DNA from: Acanthococcus lagerstroemiae
Lineage: Eukaryota > Arthropoda > Insecta > Hemiptera > Eriococcidae
Length of the DNA stretch: 64,000 nt
Reading direction: 5' to 3'
NCBI GenBank assembly: GCA_031841125.1
Contig: CM063110.1
Coordinates: forward strand, 36,347,214-36,411,213
Below the pieces are notes generated by a model. That model saw only the letters and a list, made by a program, of their open reading frames with translations. It had not been told where the DNA came from and ran no database searches. Made by a program: the position numbers and the translations under genes. This document shows, one piece after another, positions 22,123 through 31,451 of the stretch (its first letter is position 1; each line of letters begins with the position of its first letter).

Positions 22123-24290
22123 TTTCGACGCCATTGATCAAAACTACACGTTAGAAAAATTCGAATAACCCCTGGCCACAACCAAATGCGATGTGATCGA
22201 ATTGATGAACGTCTATGCTTATGTATACTACACTCGGGTGTTCACCGTGGAAAGAGGGGTAAATTTTTCCAACAGGAAAACAAACAGAGCGAGGAAAAAC
22301 ATTTTACTGTATTTTTTTCACTGATTTCTGTCGTAAACGTCTTTACTGTTCTTGTCGAGGGGCACTGATGTGTTAATCGACGCCAGTTGTTTGAATTGAA
22401 GGAAGCTGCCCCCTCCCTTCGGCATGTTCCTGATCAGACTGTAATTGTAACTCCACCGTTGTATCAATTTTCCGACGAGCTTACAAACCGACTCTCAATT
22501 TTTGAAACCATGGATTAGACTCCTAGGCGACGAACACATTGAGAAAATACCCGTTCACATTAACACGAAACGCCGCGCCGGCTATTCGTTTACATTATCT
22601 GTTTTGTTTTCATTATTTACCGAAATTTCATTCACGATAGGAAGCTTCTCTTAATTTTGGGCAAAAAGGGAACACGATGCGAGATGAGGTATATCGCTGG
22701 CGCCGGCGCGAATACACGAGAGGCAACATTTCAAACAGCAAAGTAGTTATAATAGTCAGTATCGAAATTCCACGGCTCCAGTGAAAGTTCGCAGTGACGT
22801 GTCATGTTCGTTTGTCGTAGTAGATTACGTCGTGTTCGATAAAATTTTAGTGGTGATTTTCGTGTGGGTATAAATTCAAACGGTGAGTAGCTGCATTGTT
22901 TTGTACTTTTATGACAAAGTCGGCGATTCGAATCGAATAAGTAAAGCATCAGACTTCCTCACCCGCATTTGCAGAAAAGTTGTAGTGTCTAGAGCCGGGT
23001 TATTAGGCAGAGTAGGTTATATTTTACAACTCAAATTTTAACTCGTATTAAGAAAACAACTATACTCCAAAAAATTAATTAAAAAATTGCGTCGAAACTA
23101 TGAATTAATTTCTCGATGATCTGTGCTTACCCGAGAAAAATTATACAAGGGGAGGGGGTTAGTTGTGTTTATTTACCAGTTTGCCTACAGTGCAAGCAGT
23201 GCAAGAAAGCTAAATCTGGCCCAAACGTATCGGTACCTATACCTCTGCATTTACTTACCTACTCACCCGGGTGGGATGAGATATTTGAAATAGGCCGGTG
23301 GCTGCATAATGGGACTGTGATTGGTGACGATGCAGGCATTTTACACGAGGATGCGCTCAATAGAATTATTTCTGGTTCAAGCAGACTATTGCTCTCCTTA
23401 CTGCTCAATTCATGCCTATACAGTCGTTCTCTTGAAGCAGCCACAAAGTTTGATCACTTTTCGAGGGGTGAGAACTTGGAGTCCCGTAGACAACTTCAGG
23501 CAAGATGACAGTGTCAACCTCCAAATTTCAATAAATCTCCTTACTTTGGTTTCTACGCTAAAATTTGAAAGGTAAAATCCTCTAGGAGAGGCAAACCACC
23601 AGCTCAGGTGCAATACCCGCATTTTCCTCCTCCGACACTGCGCTAACCCGCTTGGATTTAAACAAGAAGCTCCACGACATATACGATCTCCAATAACTTA
23701 CTGTCATCATGTATCATTGATCAAGCTAATTTGACATTGTTTTGCACATACGTTGAATACGTTTAACTCCAAGAACGAGTACGTCAACGAGAAGAAATCG
23801 GTCAGCATTCGGCGCCTCGGCTAACTGACTTGACCACGAAGAAAAAACCTAGAGTTCTTCCCTGGCTCAGATGGGTGACATCATAGATTAGGCTTTCTTT
23901 AAAAGTTCTGATCGGAAGTGGTATATAATTGAGGAGCCCACTTCCTACGTGACCTAATTGCAAAATTCCAGTTTTGAGAAAAACAAGCAAAACACTTGAT
24001 CAGCAAAACAGTAAAGTAGGTAATGGATTTTTTAAAGTTAGGTATCAATAAGTTCAACTTTCAAGAAAAATTTGTCGTTTTTGTAAAAATTGCAGGGGCA
24101 GATCAGCTACTTTCAAGGACATAATCTGTTCTAACATAAAAGATCTCCAAGTTTTAAGACGTAACCGACATAATAAGACATAAAAAGACATATAACGACA
24201 TAATTACCCATAATCTCCAAGATCTCAAATCGCTGCGGGCTACCTACCCTGCCCCTTAATTGCTCAATTTTCAGGAGTAGCCTACCCTTA
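22123..24290. other. Non-coding; possible promoter and 5' exon near 22560-22882
   Basis: No homology is recognised. A locally CpG-containing stretch (GAAACGCCGCGCCGGC near 22567, CTGGCGCCGGCGCG near 22698) precedes about 190 bp ending at a consensus donor (ACGGTGAGTAG near 22880). This would suit a promoter and untranslated first exon on the + strand, but no downstream coding exon can be assigned. The 130-codon open frame at 23116-23508 has no motif. Confidence 0.25.
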
Positions 24291-25680
24291 GGAGGGGGCT
24301 CATGGTTGTGGAGGGAGCTCCTGAAGGATGAGGAGGGCCCCTGTGGGGGAGTGGGCTGTGGACAGAGATGGAGGCCCTGGGTGGGGCAGGGGGTTAAGAT
24401 GAGTAAGAGGACCTAGTGGAAGAGAAAGTCCTTGGTGAGAGAGAGAGGACCGGAGAGAAATGGCCGTGGTGCGGGAGGGACTGGTGGCGGGGTGGGGTCT
24501 TGAGGGGGAAGGGCTTTCATGGGGAGGGGTGGTCATGGTTGTGAGAGCTCCTGGGTGGATGGCCAGGGATCTTGAAGGGGGTTGGAGGACCATAATGAAG
24601 ACAGGGGCTGTGAAGGGAGATAAAGCCCAGGGGGTAGTGGAGGGTGAGGGTCCAGGAGGGGCAGTAAACGTTGGGTGTAAGAGGTACTCATGGTGGAGGA
24701 GGGAGCTCCTGAAGGGGAGGAAAACCAAGGCGGTGGCGGGGACTGTAGAGGGAGATAACGGTCTCGGGGGGGGGGGGTGTAAGAGATCCTGGTAGAGGAG
24801 GAAGTCCTTAGTGAGAGAGGCGGCCGGGAAGGAAATGAAGGCTGTGGTGTTGAAGGTTCTGGTCCTGGGGGGGTCTTGAGGGGAAGGGTTCTCGTGAGGG
24901 AGGCGTGGTCATGATGGTGGAAGCTCCTGGTTGGAGGACCAGGGGATCTTCGAGGTGGTTGAGCAAGGAGGCCGTAGAATGATGGAGCCGCGGAAGGGGA
25001 AGGCTGTAGAGAGGGACTAAGGCTGCCATTGGGAAAGAAGTAGAGAGGAGGAGACTAGGTGGAGGACTGGGTGATGATTTGAGGGATGAACGGAGGGTTC
25101 CATGTGGGGGAGAACCTGTGGACGGAGAAGGTCATGGAGAGAGGGAGAGGGTAATGTGAAGAGATTAAGACCCAGGTGGTGGAGGTTGGTTGTGGTGATT
25201 GATGATTGTAGAGGTCAGGAGGAAGTCTAAGGGAGAGGACCTATCCGAATGTGCAGAAGGAAAGGGCTCGCGAGGGGGGATACTGCGGAGGTAAAAGACC
25301 ATGGGGTGGGCATTGAAGCCTCTGGTAGGAGATTATAGCCGTTGTGGGGAGGAGTTTGTGGTTGAGGAGGGATGCGACTGTTGAAGTGTGACCGTGGAGT
25401 TGAAGAGCGACCAGGGTGAATGAGGGGATCGTGGTGGAGGAGGCTCGTGATGAAGAAAGGATGGAAGGGGGTTCATGGTGGAAGATTGAGGACCGCTAGT
25501 AGAGGGGGAGCAAAAGAAGCGCAAAGCAAACCTCAACTCAGGAAAGAAAATTTTAGACCGAACACTGAGGACTGTGATGGTCAGATGAGGCACGAAGCGC
25601 CGAGCAAGGGCGGCACGAGTGAAGCGAGTGATGGCGGGAGGTTGGGCCGCGAAGCGGCTAGGAGGCAAAGCCCCCTAGTA
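24291..25680 (+). repeat. G-rich tandem repeat, about 380-bp period
   Basis: The + strand is extremely rich in G and poor in C. Long units repeat: CTCATGGTTGTGGAGGGAGCTCCTGAAGG near 24299 recurs near 24688. The GAAGTCCTTGGTGAGAGAGAG..GGAAATGAAGG block near 24425 recurs near 24805. GGTCATGGTTGTGAGAGCTCCTGG near 24531 recurs near 24908. Many G-runs of three or more are closely spaced. Open frames on both strands come from the biased composition. From about 25500 the repeat fades, with a GAAGCGCCGAGC..GAAGCGAGTGATGGCGG patch at 25595-25660. Confidence 0.7.
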
Positions 25681-25794
25681 GTAGAAAATTTTTTATAACT
25701 GATTAAAACTTTTTAAAGTTGGTAGAACTCCCCTAAGACTCGATTATAGGACAGTTTCACGAGGCTTTAGCCATTTGTATGATTTTATTTATTA

Positions 25795-26042
25795 CTGGGT
25801 ATACTTGAGCGAAAACCATAATGCCCCCCCCCCCCAACACTTAGCTCTTCATGGTGACAATTCAGTTCAGTGGTTACATTTCTATGAAAATTTATTTTAC
25901 GTCCAGCCATGGGTATACTTGAGCGGAAACTAATTTCCATGAATAGACGAAAATAGATATTTCAGAAAACTGAAAAAAGCCGTTCCATATACAAAATGTA
26001 TCAGAAAATGAATTCATTAATACCTACTTTTTTCCCGTGACT
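25795..26042 (+). repeat. GTATACTTGAGCG dispersed repeat family, copy a
   Basis: Contains CTGGGTATACTTGAGCGAAAACC, then ACAATTCAGTTCAGTGG, then a second GGGTATACTTGAGCGGAAAC, then TTTCCATGAATAG..CGAAAATA, then CTGAAAAAAGCCGTTCC, then ATATACAAAATGTATCAGAAAATG and TTTTTTCCCGTGA. The same series recurs at 27110, 30113 and 35540, and in part at 60520-61400. Here it is cut at CCCGTGA by a LINE fragment. Its class is unknown. Confidence 0.65.
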
Positions 26043-26810
26043 TATCTCTTTATCCCCATTATTACTATATAGTCCTATACTCTCTCCACCTTTTCACTTT
26101 TCCTTCATCTGTGTAAATAGGCTCTCCCTCCTTATTTATTATATTACTTGCTTTCTTCCTTTTTTCTGTAGGCCAAGTCCATTTTTCTCCTTTATTCATA
26201 AACTCTTCTATCTGATCACTTTTTTCTTTCGTCCGTTCCTCCTTTGCTTTTTTACACGCTCTCTTTATTTCATTCCTTAACTTTTGATAAGCTAATCTAC
26301 TTCACTATCGTTTACATTCTTATATTTTCTGCGTTCATTCATCTTTCTGAGGATTTCCTCCTTCATCCATGGTTTCTTTTCTTCTCTCTTAGTTTTACCT
26401 AGGTTTTCTTCTGCTGACTAATATTCCCTCCTTTATTTTAACCTATTCTTCCTCGACATTGTTAATTTCCTGTGTTTTTTCAACTTCTAATTTTAATACA
26501 ATATCCTCTTGATATTTCTTTCTATTATTATTATTTACCAACTTTTTCCAATTTCATCTTTTTACCTCTTCTTTTCTTCCAAGTTTCTTCAGTTGAAGCC
26601 TGAATTTCATTACTACAAGTCTCCTGATCAAAAATCATTCTCCGCTTTCCACCTTACTTCACTTATTCCAACTATTCCTTGGTTAAGCCTCTTCAGTTCT
26701 CTCTTAAGATTCTCTAATCTTCCAACTCCATTCGAGCTTCTTACATTCCAAGTTCCTATTTTGATTGCGCCTCTTTTTTTAAAACTTTCCGAAGATGATT
26801 CTCCCCCAAG
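26043..26810 (-). mobile_element. LINE fragment, endonuclease N-terminus joined to EN-RT linker
   Basis: On the - strand, 26800-26640 encodes the start of an apurinic-type endonuclease: IKIGTWNVRSSNGVGRLENL followed by KRLNQGIVGISEVRW. From about 26500 to 26050 the sequence jumps to the linker before the RT: KPWMKEEILRKMNERRKYKN, then YQKLRNEIKRACKKAKEERT and IEEFMNKGEKWTWPTEK. The remainder of the endonuclease is missing, so the copy has an internal deletion as well as loss of the RT. The motifs match the endonuclease-reverse transcriptase (RTE-like) LINEs elsewhere in the window. Confidence 0.7.
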
Positions 26811-26939
26811 CAGCTCCCTTCCGGAATCCGAATGGGGAGCCTTTTACATCCGAAAAAATTATTTACCTGTTGGAACGCCATCAGCAGTAATTAATATTTG
26901 GAAAAGCTACATTTTTTGGAAAGAGATTCTGTTATAGTT

Positions 26940-27109
26940 TTTCATTGCTTTCAACCGGGTTTATCTGTCGGAGTTTACCTTCTCCTAGGTGCTTTTGGTC
27001 GCGATTTTGACGATGTACATATAAAGTCATGAAAAGTCTTTTTTTTTTTTTTTTTTTTTTTTTAATTTTTACGCTTAAGCCTCCTCACCACGGCAAGGTA
27101 TCAGCTAAG
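26940..27109. repeat. T-run (about 28) and flanks
   Basis: A long T homopolymer at about 27036-27063 is followed by TACGCTTAAGCCTCCTCACCACGGCAAGGTATC. This could be the poly-A end of a further minus-strand retroelement whose body is too short to identify. Confidence 0.35.
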
Positions 27110-27352
27110 AGGAGGAATTTCCATGAATAGGCAAATATAAGATTTCCATAAAATTGAAAAAAAAAACAGTTCCCTGTACAAAATGTATGAGAAAATGAAT
27201 TTCCTTAATCATTTTTTTTTTTGGTGAATTTTTCCGACGTTTTAATAGTCGTTCTTGGAGAAGAAAAATCCAACAACTCAATGATCATAAAAATTGGTAC
27301 AACCGTTCTTAAGTTATGAAAGGTGTAACTAACTCGACTTTGTTTTATATAA
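27110..27352 (+). repeat. GTATACTTGAGCG family, copy b (uninterrupted right half)
   Basis: Runs without interruption from TTTCCATGAATAGGCAAATA through AGTTCCCTGTACAAAATG and GGTGAATTTTTCCGACG to AATCCAACAACTCAATGATC and GTAACTAACTCGACTTTGTT. It serves as the intact reference for the copies broken at 26043 and 31385. Confidence 0.65.
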
Positions 27353-27859
27353 TACCGTGTGTCTGATGCACACTTGACCTAAGTGACATTTTGACGAAAA
27401 ATGAGTTCAATACATATTCTTAAAGATAGATACACGAGTTGAATGAGTATCGCTGAAATGTCAAAAATATTTTTTGTTTTTGCAATTTAACACCCCTAAG
27501 ATTAGTACTGCGAGCCCATGAGAAAAGTTATGGGAAGGTCATGAATTTCACCAACTTTTATTTGGTAGACACCCTGTATTGCATTTTCGTTGAACGAATT
27601 CCTCCTCCTTTAGAATTTTGTGATTTGAAGTTCTTAATTTGATTGTTCTATAAAAAGAGAAATTGAGCTCTAAAACGGGAACATCTTAGAATTCCATTCA
27701 AGTTCACGGGAACAATTTTCTAGGGAAGATTTATCCACCTCCTCCACTCTCAGTTTTGTCTCCTACATATGCAGTAACGATTAGATATTTGATGGATTTA
27801 TTTTGTTCATCAAGTGTTTTATCAGACGAAATTATCCTTCCAACGACACTAGGATCAAG
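27353..27859. other. Non-coding, nothing recognised
   Basis: A+T-rich sequence with no open frame or repeat that I can support. Confidence 0.3.
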
Positions 27860-28492
27860 TACCACCAATAACTAACAAACTGAAATCTATAAAAACCACA
27901 GTTCAATCCTTAAAAACATCCTACCAAAAGTCCATAAAAGACGAAGTAATACTTTTCAGACTAAGAACTGGACACTCCGCTCTCATTCATAGCTATATCC
28001 TGAACAAACTACCCCAACCAACCTGCGATACATGTAATACTCCTGCCTCCATTAACCATGTAACTAACTAATGCCCAAAATTCCAGTCCCAGCGAAACTC
28101 ACGTATACCAGAACAATGGCGGAAAATTCAGTACTGCCATGAGGCTCGGGCAACAAACGACACTACTTGAGCAACACACAAAAAAATTCAAAATATACCT
28201 GAAAAACCCAAGTTTATTTGAATATTTGCATTTAAATTTGGGTTGGTTGTTTTTTTAAAAATTAAATTCGCAGTATCCGAAAAATTTCTATTTTTTCCCG
28301 CGCATAAATTGACCACAATAATTCAGCAACACCCCCCCCCCCCCATTTAAAAAGTCGGGCAACACACGAAAAAAATCTAAGTTGCCACCACTGTCCCAAA
28401 TTCAGCACTAGAATCTTTGCTCTTCAACAATCACACCTAAGACCTTAAACTCATATCATTCGTAAAAGCCATGAACCTCTACTCCAAAATGT
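27860..28492 (+). mobile_element. LINE 3' end, C-terminal coding remnant with a 250-bp insertion
   Basis: The + strand encodes SIKTTVQSLKTSYQKSIKDE, then ILFRLRTGHSALIHSYIL and PTCDTCNTPASINHV, then a stop where the family has a residue before the last cysteine (CPKFQSQR). This R.RTGH..L.H..C..C....H....C pattern is the tail that follows RNase H in I- and Jockey-type LINEs. The coding trace breaks at about 28145 (CHEARATND). It resumes at about 28410 (SLLFNNHT.DLKLISFVKAMNLYSK) and ends with TAA or TAG near 28492. The intervening 250 bp carries GGGCAACA(A/C)ACG(A) at both sides and a C13 run. Confidence 0.7.
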
Positions 28493-28884
28493 AATCCATA
28501 AATTAAGGAAATATGTGCTAAAAATCAGGAAACTAAGAAAATATGCGCTGAAACGGTTAAATATGGGCCAAAAATGACCAAAATATGCAAAAATATGCTT
28601 TTATAGGTAAAATATACCAAATATGCGAAAACAAATCGGGCTCATTTTGCTCAGAAAGGTTTGAAACGTGAAAGTATCTTTAATATACCGTTTCTAACTC
28701 GATACAGACAAATATGCGATTTCATTAAAATCCGCTCCCTGATAATGGCCAAATCTTTTTTTCTTATCTTTTCGACAACACGAGAAATATTTTTTCAACT
28801 TTCACTAGGTACGCGCGCTAGCGATTATTGACGATCACTCATTAATGTACACAATACCTAGTTAATGTAAATACAAATTTTTTA
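28493..28884. other. Non-coding; AAATATGCG-rich patch
   Basis: The word AAATATGC(G) recurs between 28505 and 28720. The patch ends AAATCCGCTCCCTG at about 28742, a hAT-like terminus (CAGGGAGCGGATTT when reversed). A matching left end was not found. Confidence 0.35.
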
Positions 28885-28912
28885 CTATCTATTTTCCGTA
28901 AAACAGATGTCG

Positions 28913-29040
28913 ATAATAATAACAAAAATAATAATAATAAAATAAAATAATAATAATAATAATAAAATAATAATAATAATAATAATAATAAAATAAAATA
29001 ATAATAATAATAAAAATAAAAATCGAAGAAATAATAAGTA
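28913..29040. repeat. (AAT)n microsatellite, interrupted
   Basis: About 125 bp of AATAATAAT with AAATAAA interruptions. The hydrophobic open frames that read across it on the - strand (poly Ile/Tyr/Leu) are artefacts. A C-run follows at 29047. Confidence 0.9.
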
Positions 29041-29372
29041 TAAGGCCCCCCCCCCCATCAGCCACGTCGCATCTCTTTTCACCGACCCGTATAACTTGGA
29101 GTACAGTACGCCCCCTTCGCCTTTTTTCAGAGGCCACCTTGGACTAGCGATGAGCTTAGAGAACTGTTACTCAAACAACTCTGAGGTTTGTTGTTTGAAT
29201 TTTGTTATGTTATTCGAGTCTAGTATGTCAAGTTGTTCCTGCTGTCTACATACATTGTATAATTTCATGATTCGGTTAAATGGAGTATGAGAAAATGATT
29301 TGTGTGTGAATACTCTGGTTCGAACAGATCTATATTTCTAGTATTAAAAGTTGGTACCCGGATCTTAATTTT

Positions 29373-30060
29373 TCACAGCTGTGTGGGTTCTGATATTCTT
29401 CCGTGAATTATATTATGCATATAAACCAAAGAGGCGATGTCCCTTCGACCTCGCAAACTTTTTAATCTGGTAGCCCGGAGTAATTCGGCGTAAGTTATGG
29501 AGTTTGTGTAGTATGAAAAATGTTTGCAATACAGGTATCTGAGAAACCGTTTTTGTACTTTTTCTATCGCTTTTATGGTATCGCGGCCGTCGTTGGGTTC
29601 CATACAATCGAAGCAAATTCCAATTGCGATCTCACAAGCGAGTAATATAGTATAAGAATTGTCTCGATTTTCGTGAAATTTTCCGTGTTCCTTATAATGA
29701 ATCCTAGCATTCTCCTAGCCTTATTTACTATTACTTTTAAATGTTAATTTACTGTCAAGTAAAACTCCCAAGTCTCTTATCTGAGTTTTCGTCGAAATTT
29801 TGATGTTATTCATTGCATGCTCAGTGAGTATTGGTCTAATTTTACTTGTGTAAGTGATGGCCTGACATTTTTGAAAATTGAAAAGAAGATTATTACGCTT
29901 ATTCCAAGCTATTAGTGCAGTCAAATCTGCCTGTAAGAGCCTCGCATCGGATTTCGTAGGGATTTCTCTGAAGAGTTTCAGATCATCGGCGTACAACAAG
30001 GCACGAGAATATCTGATGTCATCTGTTATGTCATAATCGCTAGTCATTATCGACATTCCC
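29373..30060 (-). mobile_element. CR1/Jockey-type LINE fragment, RT palm and thumb
   Basis: On the - strand, 30056-29721 encodes an RT palm with an intact ALLYADDLKLFREI motif, LQADLTALIAWNKRNNLLFN, and NIKISTKTQIRDLGVLLDS. After a frame change near 29715, the trace continues as GKFHENRDNSYTILLACEIA, then a second frame change and AIEKVQKRFLRYLYCKH and LKSLRGRRDIASLVYMHNII. This order (FADD/YADD, NxxKC, IRDLGVxLD, Q++F.RYL, L..RR...) is that of CR1/Jockey-type LINEs. The catalytic aspartates are present, but the copy is truncated on both sides and frameshifted. Confidence 0.75.
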
Positions 30061-30112
30061 TGAATTATCGACTTTCACTGCGACGTATACAAATAGAACC
30101 CTATGCTTTTAC

Positions 30113-30353
30113 TACTGGGTATACTTGAGTGAATTTCTTCCAGCAATGGGTATATTTGAGCGAAAACCGATTTTCATGGATAGGTGAAAATAAGATATCC
30201 ATCAAACTGAAAAAAACCGTTCCTGGTTGACATCCCCATGGAAATTTATGTTTCTTCCAGTCATGGGTATACTTGAACAAAAACCGATTTCCAAGGGTAG
30301 GCGAAAATAAGATTTCCATAAAACTGAAAAAAAAAAAAAGTTCCATATACCCA
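30113..30353 (+). repeat. GTATACTTGAGCG family, copy c left part
   Basis: Three starts of the motif (TACTGGGTATACTTGAG at 30113, ATGGGTATATTTGAGCG at 30146, ATGGGTATACTTGAACA at 30262) are followed by the CGATTTCCA..GGATAGG..GAAAATAAGATTTCC and CTGAAAAAAA..GTTCCATATAC blocks. The copy continues beyond two insertions, at 31324-31384 and 35540-35645. Confidence 0.65.
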
Positions 30354-30355
30354 TA

Positions 30356-31321
30356 TGAGGAGCGATTTTCCAAAACGGACTCTGTCCACTTTTGCATTTT
30401 TTATAGGAGGCGATAAAAATTTGGTACGCGGAGTTATGTGATTTACAAATCTTGAGTGATGGACTAGTTGCCTAGTAGAACACTTACTGGAATACCTCTC
30501 GTTCAAACATTTCGTTTTGGTTGCGCCATGTGTTCGTGAATGCGTCACGAAGTTGGGTACCTGGACGGAGGCCGTTTTGGAATGATTTTTAATGCCGAAT
30601 TCGGAAGCAGAATGTTAAGTGAATGTTTAAAAATCATTCCAAAACGGCCTGTATCCTTCTGAAAAGAGCCTCGAACATAATGGAATGCTGTAAAATTGCT
30701 TATTCAGCAAAATCGAAGTAAAATTCCACTAAATTGACGTTTTATGAAATATCAAAAAATGTATTCATCAGTAAAATTTAAATTTTGTGTTTAAAAAAGT
30801 ATCAAAGTACAGGCAAAAATAAAAGAATTACTCGCGACGTCGTTTCTTCGAGGTGCGGCTTCAGGCTTTTCAACATTTTGTCTTTTAACGGGTGCCTTCT
30901 TTGCTGCTGGTGTTTCAGTAAGTTCAGGTTCAACAGTAACTTTCGGTTTTGTAACAGCTTTTCGTTGTGATGTTGGTTTTTTCCGAAGGGTTTTATGCAG
31001 TACGTTTTGTAGGAGAATCCTTGGGTTTAACGAGTTTGGATAATGATGGTCTTAAATCGATAGCGTGTGTCAGATCGTCTTTCCTCGGAGATGGTTTATT
31101 CAATTCAGTATGATAAAAGTTTTTTTTTTGGATTAAGGCCGTTTTGGAACAACTTTTTTTAAATGTGAAATTCTTTTGCCTTTCTATAGAAGTTTCAACG
31201 CTGCAAATAGGTAGTTTGATGATGTAGGTATGAGCCTGACAGTATCCTCCACCAGATGGCGCCAAAAAACGAGATTCGAAAAAAAAAATAGACAGAGTCC
31301 GTGTTGGAAAATCGCTCCTCA
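30356..31321. mobile_element. 966-bp TA-flanked inverted-repeat element
   Basis: The ends start TGAGGAGCGATTTTCCAA (30356, + strand; and from 31321 on the - strand). They match over about 38 bp with a few differences and are flanked by TA on both sides (30354-30355, 31322-31323). It interrupts a copy of the GTATACTTGAGCG repeat that is continuous elsewhere, which fixes both edges. The motif TTCCAAAACGG of the termini recurs inside at about 30571, 30637 and 31139. Internally the - strand has coding-like sequence rich in Lys/Pro/Ala/Thr/Glu (see separate entry). No transposase is visible. The TA duplication suggests the Tc1/mariner superfamily; this is inference. Confidence 0.7.
30815..31280 (-). 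pseudogene. Lys/Pro/Ala-rich coding-like segment inside the TIR element
   Basis: From about 31240 downward on the - strand an open frame gives SVETSIERQKNFTFKK, then LNKPSPRKDDLTHAIDL and SKLVKPKDSPTKRT. After a one-base shift near 31005 it continues as LHKTLRKKPTSQRKAVTKPK, VEPELTETPAAKKAPVKRQ and PEAAPRRNDVASN to about 30830. The composition resembles disordered tails of nuclear proteins, not a transposase. A polypyrimidine-AG just upstream (CTACCTATTTGCAG, - strand, near 31203) looks like a splice acceptor. This may be a captured piece of a host gene. I do not recognise the parent. Confidence 0.4.
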
Positions 31322-31451
31322 TAATATAATGTATGACAAAAAAAAAATTTCTTAATACATTTTTTCCCCGTGAATTTTTTTTATTATTAATCCTATTTAT
31401 TCGGTTAATGATTAGATTACATTGGTCTTAATAGTTCGTGAGTACTTATAG

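Noticed and set aside
24300..25029. Proline/serine-rich frames of up to 142 codons on the - strand
   Set aside because: Produced by the G-rich tandem repeat on the opposite strand; both strands stay open because of composition.
28493..28742. hAT-like terminus CAGGGAGCGGATTTT with AAATATGCG repeats
   Set aside because: Only one end is visible and no target duplication could be found.
28885..29137. Hydrophobic frames resembling a membrane protein
   Set aside because: They are translations of an (AAT)n microsatellite, poly Ile/Tyr/Leu without any conserved feature.
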